DNA from: Durusdinium trenchii
Lineage: Eukaryota > Sar > Dinophyceae > Suessiales > Symbiodiniaceae
DNA: 64,000 bases
Direction: 5' to 3'
NCBI GenBank assembly: GCA_963970005.1
Contig: CAXAMN010003669.1
Span: 329,227-393,226, forward strand
The notes under the pieces were generated by a model. That model had not been told where the DNA came from. It saw only the letters and a list, made by a program, of their open reading frames with translations, and made no database searches. This document shows positions 23,621-34,354 of the stretch, in pieces; positions within the stretch are counted from its first letter, which is position 1; each line of letters starts with the position of its first letter. The position numbers and the translations under genes are program-made.

Positions 23621-25412
23621 TATCACCCGGTTCCAATGCAACAATCAAAACATTGAAGGATGCCACACAAATCTCACAAAAACCTCCAGGTTCCTGGGTC
23701 GTGCACCATTTTTTCCAACGGCAACGGGGCATGAACACCTGCACGCTGCCCTTCTGCAGCGCAAGTACGGTGTGACTGGAAGACTCAGCCGTAGCAATCA
23801 GGCGCTTATTACGCGCAGCGAACTGTCAAACAGCACCTTGCTCACGGCAATTCTTGCTTCATACTGCAGCCAATCCCATTAGTCTTTTCACTGTTTCAGC
23901 ACTGAGGACGTTTTGCAGTACGAGACTCCACGACATGTGCCGGTCATTGACAGCGCGCCGGTCCCCTCAGGTGCCTGGCAAACCCGAGTCCAGAGAGTCC
24001 CTGTCCGAGACTCGCCTGGATATTTGGTGGACAGGGGTACGATGTCATTGGAAGTTCTGAAGAAATCTCAGCAACCCACCTGGAGAAGCCAAGAGAAGCC
24101 AGACCAACGGCCTACGGTCTCCTCACCAACGACGACCAGGGGCATGTGTAAAAATCGGGCACGCAAATACGGCCGTTGCAAACGGTGAAGCTCATTGTTC
24201 TTCAGCAAACGGGCGATTCAAGAAACTGCCAAACATATACTGTACTGTAATATGTATAGTGAAAAGATTGTGATGATACTTGTGGATACATGCGGTTGGA
24301 TTTGGACAGGGAGATCCGTTCTAGTTGGAAGGGGTTTAGGGGATACCTGTATTAGTACTTATATGATCTTATATGTAATTATCCGACTGTGCAAATTGAG
24401 TGCGGCACAGTGAACAAAGCGAACGAGCATCAAAGGCATTTTTGCGTTTGGCGGGACCTAAGAAAGGCCTTGTTCAATGAAGATAATGAAGGTCGTTTGG
24501 TCGCTTGTTGTCCCAATGCCCAAGGGTTTGGGACGTTTGGACCACCAGGTCTGCTGCGCGTCGTCGTCACAGCCGTACCACCCACAGCAGCTGGGGCTTT
24601 TCCTTTCGTAGCGGGTTCGCTTGGCTGGTCAGGGCCGCGCACAGGTCAGGGCCGCGCCTCGATGGAGTGGTCGGGAGTTCGGAGTTCCATCACCCCCCAA
24701 GCGACAGATTTCATGCTCTTTCCATGTGCATGTCCATCGAATCGGGAGAACGGTTTTGGACTGGATGCCGCCTGCCCGGCCTCATCCTCTCAGTGGCCGG
24801 TATTCTGAGATTTTCTGCCGGAGGATCAGCTTCGCCTCAACGTAGGGGTTGTTGAAATGACATGCGTTCCCGGTCTATCTGACTGCCATACTTTAACTGG
24901 TGAGAACCGGTGGAGGTGAAAGTCTAAGAATTTCAAACAACAGCCCCACCCTAGGAACAAGGACGCTACTAGGATCTACTAGGAGCTTCACTTCCGGAGC
25001 TGCTTTTTCGCCCCGACATCTGTGTTCGTCACCTTGGCAGTGCCCTCCTCGGTGCCGTAGATGTTTGCCATGCCTCACGGGGCGGCCCGTGGCGTTTCGC
25101 GCGAGTGGACGACTAGAACTAGAGGAATCATGAGGACTTCCCTTCCTGGAAGCTGATAGCTGCTAGCTCCCCACTCCTGAGTGGCACACTCCTTGGCACG
25201 GCCAAAGTGGGCTTTCCAGTGGTTCCACATGCGACTAATTATGATGACCTTGTGTGACCTCCGCCGACTTCACTCGGCTTCTTTCCCTTCTTACCCCAAA
25301 TCACGGGCTTTCTCCCCGAGATTTCGGCGCCCTTTTCGCGGGAAGAAAGGACCGAAGAGGCGCCGGGGTCCGTTTCGACCGCGGTTCTCTCCCCAACGTT
25401 CGGAGCTTCGAC
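23621..25412. other. No supported gene
   Basis: Scattered short frames only; GC-rich 24,530-24,670. A short ACTAGGATCTACTAGGAGC piece near 24,965 resembles the dispersed CTAGTAG repeat. Confidence 0.4.
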
Positions 25413-25514
25413 CCTCCGGCGAACCGCTGTCGCCAAGCAGCTGTAGCCGAACTGCTTCGTGGACTGATCGATCTGCGTGGAGACGCCCGCGGCTGCGTTG
25501 ATGGCCGCCAATGC
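25413..25514 (-). CDS. Candidate 102-bp exon
   Basis: Exactly 34 codons on the minus strand (ALAAINAAAGVSTQIDQSTK, then QFGYSCLATAVRRR) with high third-position G/C, acceptor GGTCAG|GCATTG and donor CGGAGG|GTCGAA, phase 0 at both ends. The frame remains open on both sides, so edges could differ. Unknown protein; not linked to a neighbour. Confidence 0.5.
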
Positions 25515-27491
25515 CTGACCTCCCTTGCCTTGGACGAGGTGAAGGAGGACATCAAGGGAAAGCTCAGGAGCTCACGAGTGTGACGTTGACACAGAAGCCT
25601 CAACTAGGCCGCCTTCATATCAAACGTCTAAGCTGACAAGATGGAAGCACGAAGAAGCAATTTGCACACCCCGAACGTGATCATGGTAAATTCAATTGCG
25701 TGTTTGGGATTTCAGATGCTCACTGGAGGAGTGGGCTTGTAAGGAGATACAGCTGCAACACACCTGTGGACACATCCGAGTCCCCAACCCCGCGCAGAGT
25801 CACTTCCAATGTGAGCACCAAGCATGGCAGCAAGGCAACCCATTCAACAGTTGCGTTTACTGACGTAGCCGTCTTTCGCATGAATGGCCGCCAACCCAGG
25901 AGGAAGCATGAGGGGAGCCAGGTCTTGCCTTCGTTTGAGGTCGCTGGGCAGGCAGCGTGACGAACCGAACAAGGAACGGCCCGACCCGGTCGACTGACAT
26001 CCGGAAGATGCCTCGATGTTTCTACCGTTTGCTCTTTTACTACCAGCATCCGATCGCTCCGTTCGTAGCGATGCCAGGAGCCCCGTTCGTAGCGTCCTTG
26101 CTCCTAGTAGTAAGGCCAGGAGCACCTAGTAGCTTCTGGTTACTATTTGTAACTGGCATCGTTGGGACTTGTGTAGAACATCGGAGGTCCCAACACTCCT
26201 TATCTGTTGCCCAGAAACCGATGAGGTACGCCACGCATTTCTGCTCGATGACTTCAGTACCTCAAGTACAGCATCCCAAACGACCAATCTACTGTACGCT
26301 GTGTATAAAGTGGGTTCAATCAATTAATATATTAATGCACCCCGTGTTAACATCTGAGGGAAGCACTTCAAACAAAGAAATCAATGAATCATCCGTGTCC
26401 ACAGATTCCAAAGAACAGCCACGTGCAGATCGAGGCCTAGCCTATACTATATAATTCTTAAATAAGAACGAGGAAATCCACACTCCTTGTTTCAGAAAAA
26501 AATGCTGGCTTTTCTGGTGCCATCATGTGACACATGGATTTGGCCATCCTGTCGTCTATGTCATCCCCTTGAACGGCATCCGCAGCTGAACCCTGTCGCC
26601 CTTCGCCGTCACGTCTCGGCTCCCAGAACCGGGGTCTGTCACCCAGTGGATGCTTCGATGGATGCAGATTGGCTGTCCCATGAGTATTTGTTCCTGCGAA
26701 AATACTCCGCGAAAAAGCGGAAGGGTGTCTAACCTTCAGTGATTCAGTTTTTGATGTGAGTAGTAGCAAATACCGAAAACAACCCAAAGGTTCCAAGAGT
26801 ACAGTACACCTAAAAGTTCTCATCCCCTTCTCAATTGATCTCGCCTGTCCCCTCTCATCCAGTAACACTAAAAATCAAAAACATTGGCTCTGCGATGTTC
26901 TGGGTCTCTTTCTGGCTTGGTGTTGTTCCATGTCTTTCCATGTCTTTCTGGCTTGGAAAGCCACCAGTGGTAAGCCGCTGGTGAACCTGATGCCAGATTC
27001 CAACTCAACCAAAAACTGCTAGCTGATACAAGTAGCTGATAGCCTCATTAACCTCTTTTAGGGAAGCATAATCTAAGTTTAAGTGATAACCTCCCCCCTC
27101 CCAGCTTCTGATGTTTCTCTAGCCAGCACCTCATCTGATGAAACAAGCAGCCTTCCAAACTATCTTGGCATGCTTATGGCTATGATTGCTCTGGCATGGA
27201 AGCCCCAAAGGACAAACCACTTTCTCATCTACTTAACTACTTATAGCACCCCAGTACCAGCACTGCAGGGAGCAAAGGTCGCTAGCCGCTAGACCCTCAA
27301 AAAGGCCTCTGCAAAGCAACAACACTTCAGAACCCTAGAATTTTCCCACCATTGGGCTTGAACATGTCTTGGGTTTCTTGCTCAAGATTGCTCAAGGGTT
27401 GCCAAGTCGCTCACTTGTTGTCTGTATGTTGTTGTGTTTATTTTTTTCTCACACCGTTCGCACCACTTGTGCCGTCGCTTTCGTTGCCCAC
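25515..27491. other. No supported gene
   Basis: Nothing exon-like beyond short frames. TTCCATGTCTTTC is directly duplicated at about 26,926-26,955. Confidence 0.4.
26085..26150. repeat. CTAGTAG/AACAAG dispersed repeat, copy 2
   Basis: CTCCTAGTAGTAAGGCCAGG and GCACCTAGTAGCTTCTGGTT; a more diverged copy of the family seen at 16,345. Confidence 0.6.
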
Positions 27492-27584
27492 CTGTCCCGC
27501 TCGCATCTGGGCCCCTCGGCCGGTGGGGAGATCTGGCGGCCCTCGAGGGATCTTTCCGCTGTCGCGCATGGCCTCGAGGCCTGC
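27492..27584 (-). CDS. Candidate 93-bp exon
   Basis: Exactly 31 codons on the minus strand (AGLEAMRDSGKIPRGPPDLP, ends QMRAGQ), acceptor CTTCCTCCAG|GCAGGC with a pyrimidine-rich lead and donor GGACAG|GTGGGC, phase 0 both ends. Unknown protein, no neighbour identified. Confidence 0.45.
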
Positions 27585-29344
27585 CTGGAGGAAGCACACC
27601 GCGTGGAGGGAGCGCGCGGTAACGCGACTGTGCCGCGGTGAACACGCGTTGTTCGGCCATAAGGGGAACAAGGAGGGTGCGAAAAAGCAAGTTGTTGGGT
27701 AAGGAACTCCCAACAGCTCCTTGACTCCCTGGGAACATAGATGCCCACCAGCTACGGTGGAGTTTGTTTTGAGGAATCACCCTTGGCGCAGAAGTGGGCA
27801 TCATTGTCCAGTGGGCTCCTCCAACAGTGTCTTGCTAGGACATACAGTGACATACACAGGTTCTGTTTCAACCTATCCAGTTGCACCCAGTCAAGTGGTG
27901 ACTCTTTTCTTCGTGGTGGAGAGAACGGGAAGGCAGTCTTGACGCCTTTGCAGTTCACTGGTGGGATACCTCAAGCAACGCACGATCGCACAATCGCCTT
28001 TCCAGGCTCGCGCAGCCTGATGTGATTGCCGACTCGAACAAAAAGTACAGATCATCAGAAGGACGCATCTGATGACATTGATCATCTGGATCCATCTGGC
28101 ACAATTTTATACCACCATGCGGCGACTAAGCGACCATGTATCTAAACAAGCGACTCTTTCCAACAGATCCAAAAGATCTCCAAGCCTCTGGTTTTCAGGT
28201 GTTTGGACTCTCCAGTTTTCCCACCTTCCTGACCCATGCCCGGATTTCCAAAAATCTTTCATGTATGAAAAGAAGGCAACCCATGACAACCCAATAAAAC
28301 ATACACTGGGGGAACTTCAGGATAAAAGAGTTTCACACGGTCACCTCCAGCCCACTCCACCTTTCCAAGCTTTGCCGAGCCTTCTCCACTTGCTGTGCTC
28401 GGAACACGGCTGCGGCCAGCGCCTGGAAGAATGCAAAGAACAAAACAATTCTGTCTGAGTCTAGCTGCAAACCTAGCTGCCTATCCACTTCTTTGCAAAC
28501 ACATATCAAATTGGCCTATGTACATGATCTCACCGAAGACATGTTTCTTTTGTTTTTTAAGGGTTCGTTCCACTTCCGTGCCTGCGGAAGTCTGGACCAA
28601 AAAACGCACACGCACACACGTCTTTCACATACGTCGCAAGCCAAGCGCCTGCATTGATGCATCTGCGTTTCACCCCTCAAAATTGCTTATATACTCTAGG
28701 GTTCACTCAGTTGCTCGACATCCTAAGTTGTGCCCCGGTGCTTGGGATGTTGATGGATCTCACCCAAAAACCCTCAATAGGAACAGCTATGGCAGAATCC
28801 AAGCGAACCCACCTTTGGTAGATGGGTATGTACAAATACACATATATAATCACACACACATGTAAATAAATATATATGTATATTATATGATTACATATTA
28901 TACAAACAATTTTATATTATTGTATATAGTTCGAGCAACAAGAGTACAAAGTGGCCAGTAGCGGCATGTAGCTTCTGGAAAAGGCTAGTAGTCTGGGCTA
29001 GTCGTCTGGTCCCAAAGACTCTAAGACCGTGTCTCCATTCTCAAGGTGCATAGTTATCATTAGCTATCATTAGTAGCTATCAACCTGACACCCAAGAGTA
29101 GTAGTTGCTAGAGTTAGAGATTTCGATCGGTTCAGAAATCGACCCAGCACGACACTGTTCAATACCATCTGAACACTCTCTAGGCTCTTTAGGCCCATCT
29201 GACCTCCCCCCCCTTCTCCCCGGGCACGCCCGGAACTGTCGTGCCTCTGGCGTAGCCTCTGCGATGCCGAAACGGTTCACCGGCACCTCAGCGGGCTGTG
29301 AGTCACGGTTCACGCAGTTTTCCAGGCTCAGTATGGAACACTAG
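27585..29344. other. No supported gene; AT-rich tract at 28,835-28,930
   Basis: The AT-rich tract mixes ATATATAATC, (ACAC)n and ATTATATGATTACATATTATAC. A weak exon-like minus frame lies at 29,225-29,300 (VNRFGIAEATPEARQF). Confidence 0.4.
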
Positions 29345-29430
29345 ATGATGTTAGCTAGTAGCAAGTGCATCGCTACTAGTAACAAGAAGCTACTAGTGGC
29401 TAAGTACCTAAGGGCACTACTACTAGCTCA
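29345..29430. repeat. CTAGTAG/AACAAG dispersed repeat, copy 3
   Basis: AGCTAGTAGCAAGTGCATCG then CTACTAGTAACAAGAAGCTA, ending near ACTACTACTAGCTC. Confidence 0.75.
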
Positions 29431-29479
29431 ATTCCAAAGCCTAAAAGCCCTTTTTCCATCTCTTCCTTTTTCAAGGTCT

Positions 29480-29670
29480 GGGAGTCGAGGCAACCGGCAC
29501 TTCCTCGCAAAGAGTTGGTGCCCTCCCTTGCGCTCGTCAAACGGATAAGGACACCGCACCAAGATCGTCCACCGGGCTTCGGCGGAATCGAAGCCAAAAA
29601 ACGCGGGGATGTTCAACAAGGGGTAAATCCTCCTCGACGTCATTCGGGGCGTGTCAAACAAATAGTTCCG
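29480..29670 (-). CDS. Candidate exon, unknown protein
   Basis: A minus-strand frame beginning after ATTTTCCAG|CGGAAC reads as ordinary globular protein (RNYLFDTPRMTSRRIYPLL, NIPAFFGFDSAEARWTILV, RCPYPFDERKGGHQLF). The downstream edge is uncertain because the frame stays open for 20 more codons. No family recognised; one of the more protein-like orphan segments in the window. Confidence 0.5.
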
Positions 29671-31240
29671 CTGGAAAATCGTTTTCTGCTGCACCTATAT
29701 GCCAACCCGCTCTCTCTCTCTCTCTATATTGGACACTCCCATAGACACAAAGACCGTGTTCGACACTCCATTTGGTGATGGTGATCCATGTTGGAAGGAG
29801 AGGACAGGTCCTTGGCCTGCAACCCGCATCTCAATTACTAACTCTTAGAACAAACACATACAAAAACAACCCCGAAAGTACTTGTCAATACCTGTCATCC
29901 CTCTCATCTTTTTCGTATCTTCTTTCAGTATGGAGGCCGCCAATGTAGGGAGAGGCACGTGTTTAACAGTGTTTCCAAGGCATCTGAGCCCCCTGACCGG
30001 GCCGTGCATGCCAGCTGGTCGGCCGGTCTGGCCAGGTGGCAGGGCAGGTCGGGAGGGCCTCAGCGAAATCGAGATTGGAGCAGGGCGAGCCCAAAGACTC
30101 CCTGACAAAAGGCAAAACTAATAGCATCTAAAAACATACACCCGGGAAGATGAGCGAGATGAGCTTCGAGTCCGGAAGTGGCACAGCCCATTTAGGCAGT
30201 GCGTAACCCAGGAAGATTAAACCTGAAAACCACTTGGTGTCCATTGAGGTTTATTTTCAGGTTCCAAAATTGAATCTTGCCGGGTGTACTAACACGTCCC
30301 TTGTTTGGGGGGCCTTCTGAAATGATGAATTTATCCTACATTTGGGACTGCCAGTGGTGTCAGGAGCTTGTGCTTGGTTGAACGACCACATATAGTTTGC
30401 AACTTGAGACTGAGGTTGACCATCTTGGCAAGTAGAAACCTGAGGACCCTCTGGAAGACATGATGCAAAACGGATCAAAACTTTCACCGACAAGCACCAT
30501 GAGAAGCCGTGTCCTGAACTTGTGATTCTAGGTGTCCAACAATGAACATGTGAAGCATTTGAACTCCCAAAGGCTTTGACCAAAGCCATCCTCTTATCCC
30601 TGCAACCTCCGAACCCATGCCTTCGCCGCTCTCCCGCGGTTCCAAGGCACACCAACGCCATCTGTGCTGCATTGTCCGGCGCCGGCTCCTCGGCGTCCCA
30701 TCCGCCACGGCGGCGGTTGCGCCGTGCCCGGCGGGCGCTATTGCTCCTGGCGAGGTCGGCGTCGTCGGCGTTCGGTTCGGCGCCCGACCGGACCCGGGGG
30801 AGTCGTCGTTCGGCGCCCGGGTGGTTTTTGGGAGGGAAGCAGCTAAGGCTTCTATATGAGGGGGAGGCCCAAGTGGAACGCTGACCTAAGCTGCCTTTCG
30901 GGCCCACGTGGACAAGCAGCGACCAAGGCACCGCCCCGCATCGGCGCAAACTACAAAAAGTCGGGGTCTAGGCCTTAGCGGTGGTACCGAACTGCTGATT
31001 TCATGCGGCTGTTGCCAGCAAAGGTAGCGCATTGCTGGAGCATCTTGGACGCCCAGCTTGTGCCAATAAGTTCCTTGAATCTGAAGGTGAGCTCTAGCCC
31101 CTAGAGAATCACTGATAGAGACATTCCAAACTTCCACCTCGAGTGATGCCCACAAAGGTTTGCTTCCACGAAGCATTCCAATGCGTCTTGGAACCCCTTG
31201 ACGTCCACTGCTCAGCCATCTGCTGCCCCAGCCCGTCCTG
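29671..31240. other. No firm gene
   Basis: A GC-rich patch at 30,640-30,830 is open in many frames and gives low-complexity Arg/Ala/Pro translations. On the minus strand 31,060-31,200 a frame reads GMLRGSKPLWASLEVEVWNV and SISDSLGARAHLQIQ, which may be an exon. Confidence 0.35.
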
Positions 31241-31670
31241 CTAGTCTTCTTCCGTGGGCTTCTGCTGGGCTTTCGCTCGGCCTCGCTCGAATGCAAGCGC
31301 AGTCCGGCGGAATGGGTTGTCATGGCCATCACAAGGCTTTACAGTCTCCGAGTGCTTCCAGTGACACTTAATCACATGACTGATCCAAAACTCCTCCTCA
31401 GGCGATTCTGGTGGTTGCACTGCGTTTGACGGATAGAGTCCCACAAGTTCGTAGGAACTCGGCATGGAATGTAGGACCACTGACCTCCCCGAGATCTTCG
31501 ATCATATTAGATACTTCAGATACTTGCATTGCTGCACTACCCCTTGTCGGACAAAACGGAAAACGTAGTGTGTGCAAACCTTATCGAGAGCTTTCACAAA
31601 AGCTCGTGTCCAGCTTGCCATCGCCTGTGCATTCTGGGAAGATGGTGGCGGTGGAGGTGGCGGCTGATAC
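31241..31670 (-). CDS. Possible exons, unknown protein
   Basis: Two minus-strand pieces look coding: 31,245-31,460 (YELVGLYPSNAVQPPESPEE, then VIKCHWKHSETVKPC) and about 31,590-31,668, where after TCGTCCAG an open frame gives a polyproline stretch with NAQAMASWTRAFVKALDK before a GTTTGC donor. They lie downstream of, and on the same strand as, the 32.7-33.7 kb exon chain and might belong to the same gene, but their phases do not match the last exon of that chain. Confidence 0.3.
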
Positions 31671-32479
31671 CTGGACGAACTCGCTAAGGGTAGGAAGGGT
31701 ATGGCTGGGAGGAGCCTTTTGGCTCACGACCTGTGCCAGCCAAACACACCGTGCCGGCAAAAAATCGCACCTGCGACCCCTCTAACCTGCACCTACAATT
31801 TTGGGGTTCCCAAACATACAGGTTCATCTGACTGGGTTTGGCTGGAGTGACTGGATGAGACATGATGAGACCCGACACTGCGAGTTTGTCGGATAGTCAT
31901 ACGGCCCAGTCAGTCAGTGAGACACACACACACTCTCTCTCTCTGTGGGTGTTTGTCGAATGAAAAAATGAACCCAAATAGAGGCAAGCAGACTACATCC
32001 TTGTGTAATAAGTTTGTGTCAGCTGTATGCAGCCTTGTGAAATTAAGTTTGTGTCAGCGTCACCCTTGTTAACCAAACTTGGAGGAACTGATGTTGAACA
32101 ACCGGCCCCCCTGAGTGTCAAGAGGCTGTTGAGGTGTGGGCTCAGGCAACCACAGCTTCATTGGCTGTCCTTAGCAGCTCTGGCCATGGACCCACTTCCC
32201 AAAAACCCAGAACAGGACGAAGATGGACAAAGGAATTGGCATCCGGGATGGAGAATAGACACACTCGAAGTGGATGGTACGATCGGGTCAGTGGGATTTG
32301 CGTCTCTTTTCAAACCATCATTGTGGCTGATAATTTGGGTTCTCGCTGTCCACAGTGGATTTTTCACAGCGACTGCAACATTCATGTTCGCTTCGTCAGA
32401 ACTTCATGCAGGAAATGATGAACATGTCTGCAAATCTGGCTTTGGTTGGCGGTTAGGAACAAAGGGCATCGCTACCAGG

Positions 32480-32548
32480 CCATACTACTAGTAAGTTACT
32501 AGTAACAAGAAGCTACTGGTAGCAAAGTGCATTGCTACTAGTAGGCGC
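32480..32548. repeat. CTAGTAG/AACAAG dispersed repeat, copy 4
   Basis: ACTACTAGTAAGTTACTAGT, then AACAAGAAGCTACTGGTAGC and TTGCTACTAGTAGGCG. The plus frame just before it (32,027-32,491), with a hydrophobic LWLIIWVLAVHSGFFTATAT segment, ends inside this repeat. Confidence 0.75.
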
Positions 32549-32719
32549 TGATGGGAAGGACCAGAAGGCTGGCGACGCCGACGCCCTTGGCGTGCGCACG
32601 CATTGTGCGATCTTTAGACCCATTTCACGGAATCAATCATCAACCCCAAATCCCACCAGAAACACTGACCCACCTAGTTCATATAAGGTCAACGGTCCAA
32701 ATGGCTCATATATCCCGAC

Positions 32720-33690
32720 CTGGAACCCTTCGGGTATTGAATCTCCTGCTGTGCTCCACCAGGACGAGTGCTCCATGTCTGAGCGTCTGATGCTGGGGTG
32801 TGGTGGGCCTCCCGGTGGAGGTGGAGGCGCTTCGCCAGACCTCAGCGGTGGTCGAGTCAGGTCTGCCAGGTGAAAAAAGCACCTGCTTCCCATTCCCAGG
32901 GCGTGATGAAATCCAAAACATTTCTTTGTAGGCTGGTGTGATGAGTCTCATGTGGTCGTGATGGTCATGTCAACTGGACATGATCTTGGCACACCAAACG
33001 CAATCTGGTATGATCGGCGGGGGGTTCACACCATCCTCAGAATCATTGTCAACCCCATTCACCCCTCTATGCCCCTACGTCCACTTCTCCAGGTGGCCAC
33101 ATGTTGCCTGCTGACTTCGCCGTGGCCGCATCCCGCGCAGCATCTCGGGCGGTCTCTGCCATCCTTGGAGCCGGATCAATAAGTCTGCCAGGATGAAATC
33201 CAAGATGATCCAAGATGCATCAGCAAGTCGAAAAAGAAATACAGCTTGCGCCCCCGGTCCCGCCCTCCCGAAAATCTCCAAGTGACTCCGCACCCCATTG
33301 CCCTAGCTACCCCAATGAACAAAAAGATGAATAAACCAAGACCTGGTGGATGAATCACCTTCCTCCTGTGTTCACCACACAATCCGCGAGGCACCTGGAG
33401 GCCTGCTGTGCAAAAGCTGCGGCCTCTGCACCCGCTGCTGCGGCACGTGCCGCGCGGGCAGCGGGGTCCTCCTGTGTCTGAACGAGGGTGACTCTGCGGG
33501 TGAAAAGAACCAACAAGAGAACATGTAATTACCAACAAACAACGTCCTCAAGAAGAACCTTGTGCCTTCAGTTGAGCTTCAGACTTGAGGCCATGTGTTA
33601 ATGGGTGGATGGAATTCGTCGATGTTCATCACCGTTTGGAGGCTTGGACCTCGTTCAAGGTGAGGTCATCTGGAGGAGTGAAGTCCTTCT
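32720..33690 (-). CDS. Four-exon chain, unknown Ala/Pro-rich protein (partial)
   Basis: Minus-strand exons whose split codons fit. 33633 to about 33690 (DFTPPDDLTLNEVQASK, ends with CG); 33359-33493 (adds A to make Arg, then VTLVQTQEDPAARAARAAAA, ends AG); 33108-33184 (adds A to make Arg, then LIDPAPRMAETARDAARDA, ends G); 32720-32862 (adds AC to make Asp, then LTRPPLRSGEAPPPPPGG and HSSWWSTAGDSIPEGFQ, ends phase 0). Acceptors have pyrimidine-rich leads (TTCTTTTCACCCGCAG, TTTTTTCACCTGGCAG); donors are GT, GT, GC, GT. Four consecutive phase agreements make this very likely real. Function unknown: an Ala-rich helical stretch, then a Pro-rich segment. The 5' part is missing; upstream exons may lie beyond the inserted retrotransposon. 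Confidence 0.65.
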
Positions 33691-33858
33691 AGCTTGCAAG
33701 TTCAGGGAGGCCTACGGACAAAACACAAGAAAACAACAAACTAGCCTTTGCACGGCTTTTGCTTTCTCTTTTGTTTTGTCTAAACGCAGTCTTTTCATCT
33801 ACCTATCCATATAAGACACATATAATCAGTTCACACACACGTATCATATATATACATA

Positions 33859-33863
33859 TAATA
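33859..33863. other. Target-site duplication TAATA (left)
   Basis: Identical to 51,288-51,292 on the other side of the element, and immediately abutting the LTR. Confidence 0.9.
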
Positions 33864-34023
33864 TGCGAACGGATGGAAAGGTGTGCCCTGGCCCCGTTCT
33901 AGCTCTTAGGTCAACATGAAGCTCGCGCGCTAAAGCTCCTTTTTACCTGGTTGGGCACTTGAGCCAAAAGTATATGGCATGTACCTGTATAGCGACTATA
34001 CTGGGACCCCATCCCTATTGACA
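33864..34023 (-). repeat. 3' LTR (relative to element)
   Basis: 160 bp, base-for-base identical to 51,128-51,287. On plus it starts TGCGAACGGATGG and ends CTATTGACA. Contains the 12-nt spliced-leader match at 33,958-33,969. Confidence 0.95.
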
Positions 34024-34035
34024 CCCCCCACATCC
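34024..34035 (-). other. Polypurine tract
   Basis: On the minus strand, GGATGTGGGGGG ends directly at the 3' LTR, as expected for the primer of plus-strand DNA synthesis. The 34,036-34,354 stretch between it and the stop codon is untranslated. Confidence 0.75.
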
Positions 34036-34354
34036 GTACTTCGACGGGGAAGGGAGATGAGTGGATGTAAAAACCGGAGAACGAATCACGTTCTCAAAAG
34101 TGTATTGGAGGTCAACCAGTATGTCCTATTGAATTGAATTAGCAAAAGATCTTGCATTCGCTTGAAAGTTGGATCAAACAGGCAATGGAGCTACAAACGG
34201 AAAACGTGCACCTACCTATGGTATCATGCGATTACCAACGGTGTGAAACACAATCCTATCTCACTCCCATGATGCCAAAACGGTCATCATGAATTACCCA
34301 AGATCCCTCAGTACTTGAAGTACCGGAAGTGGCATGTCGGTATGACCCCAATGC

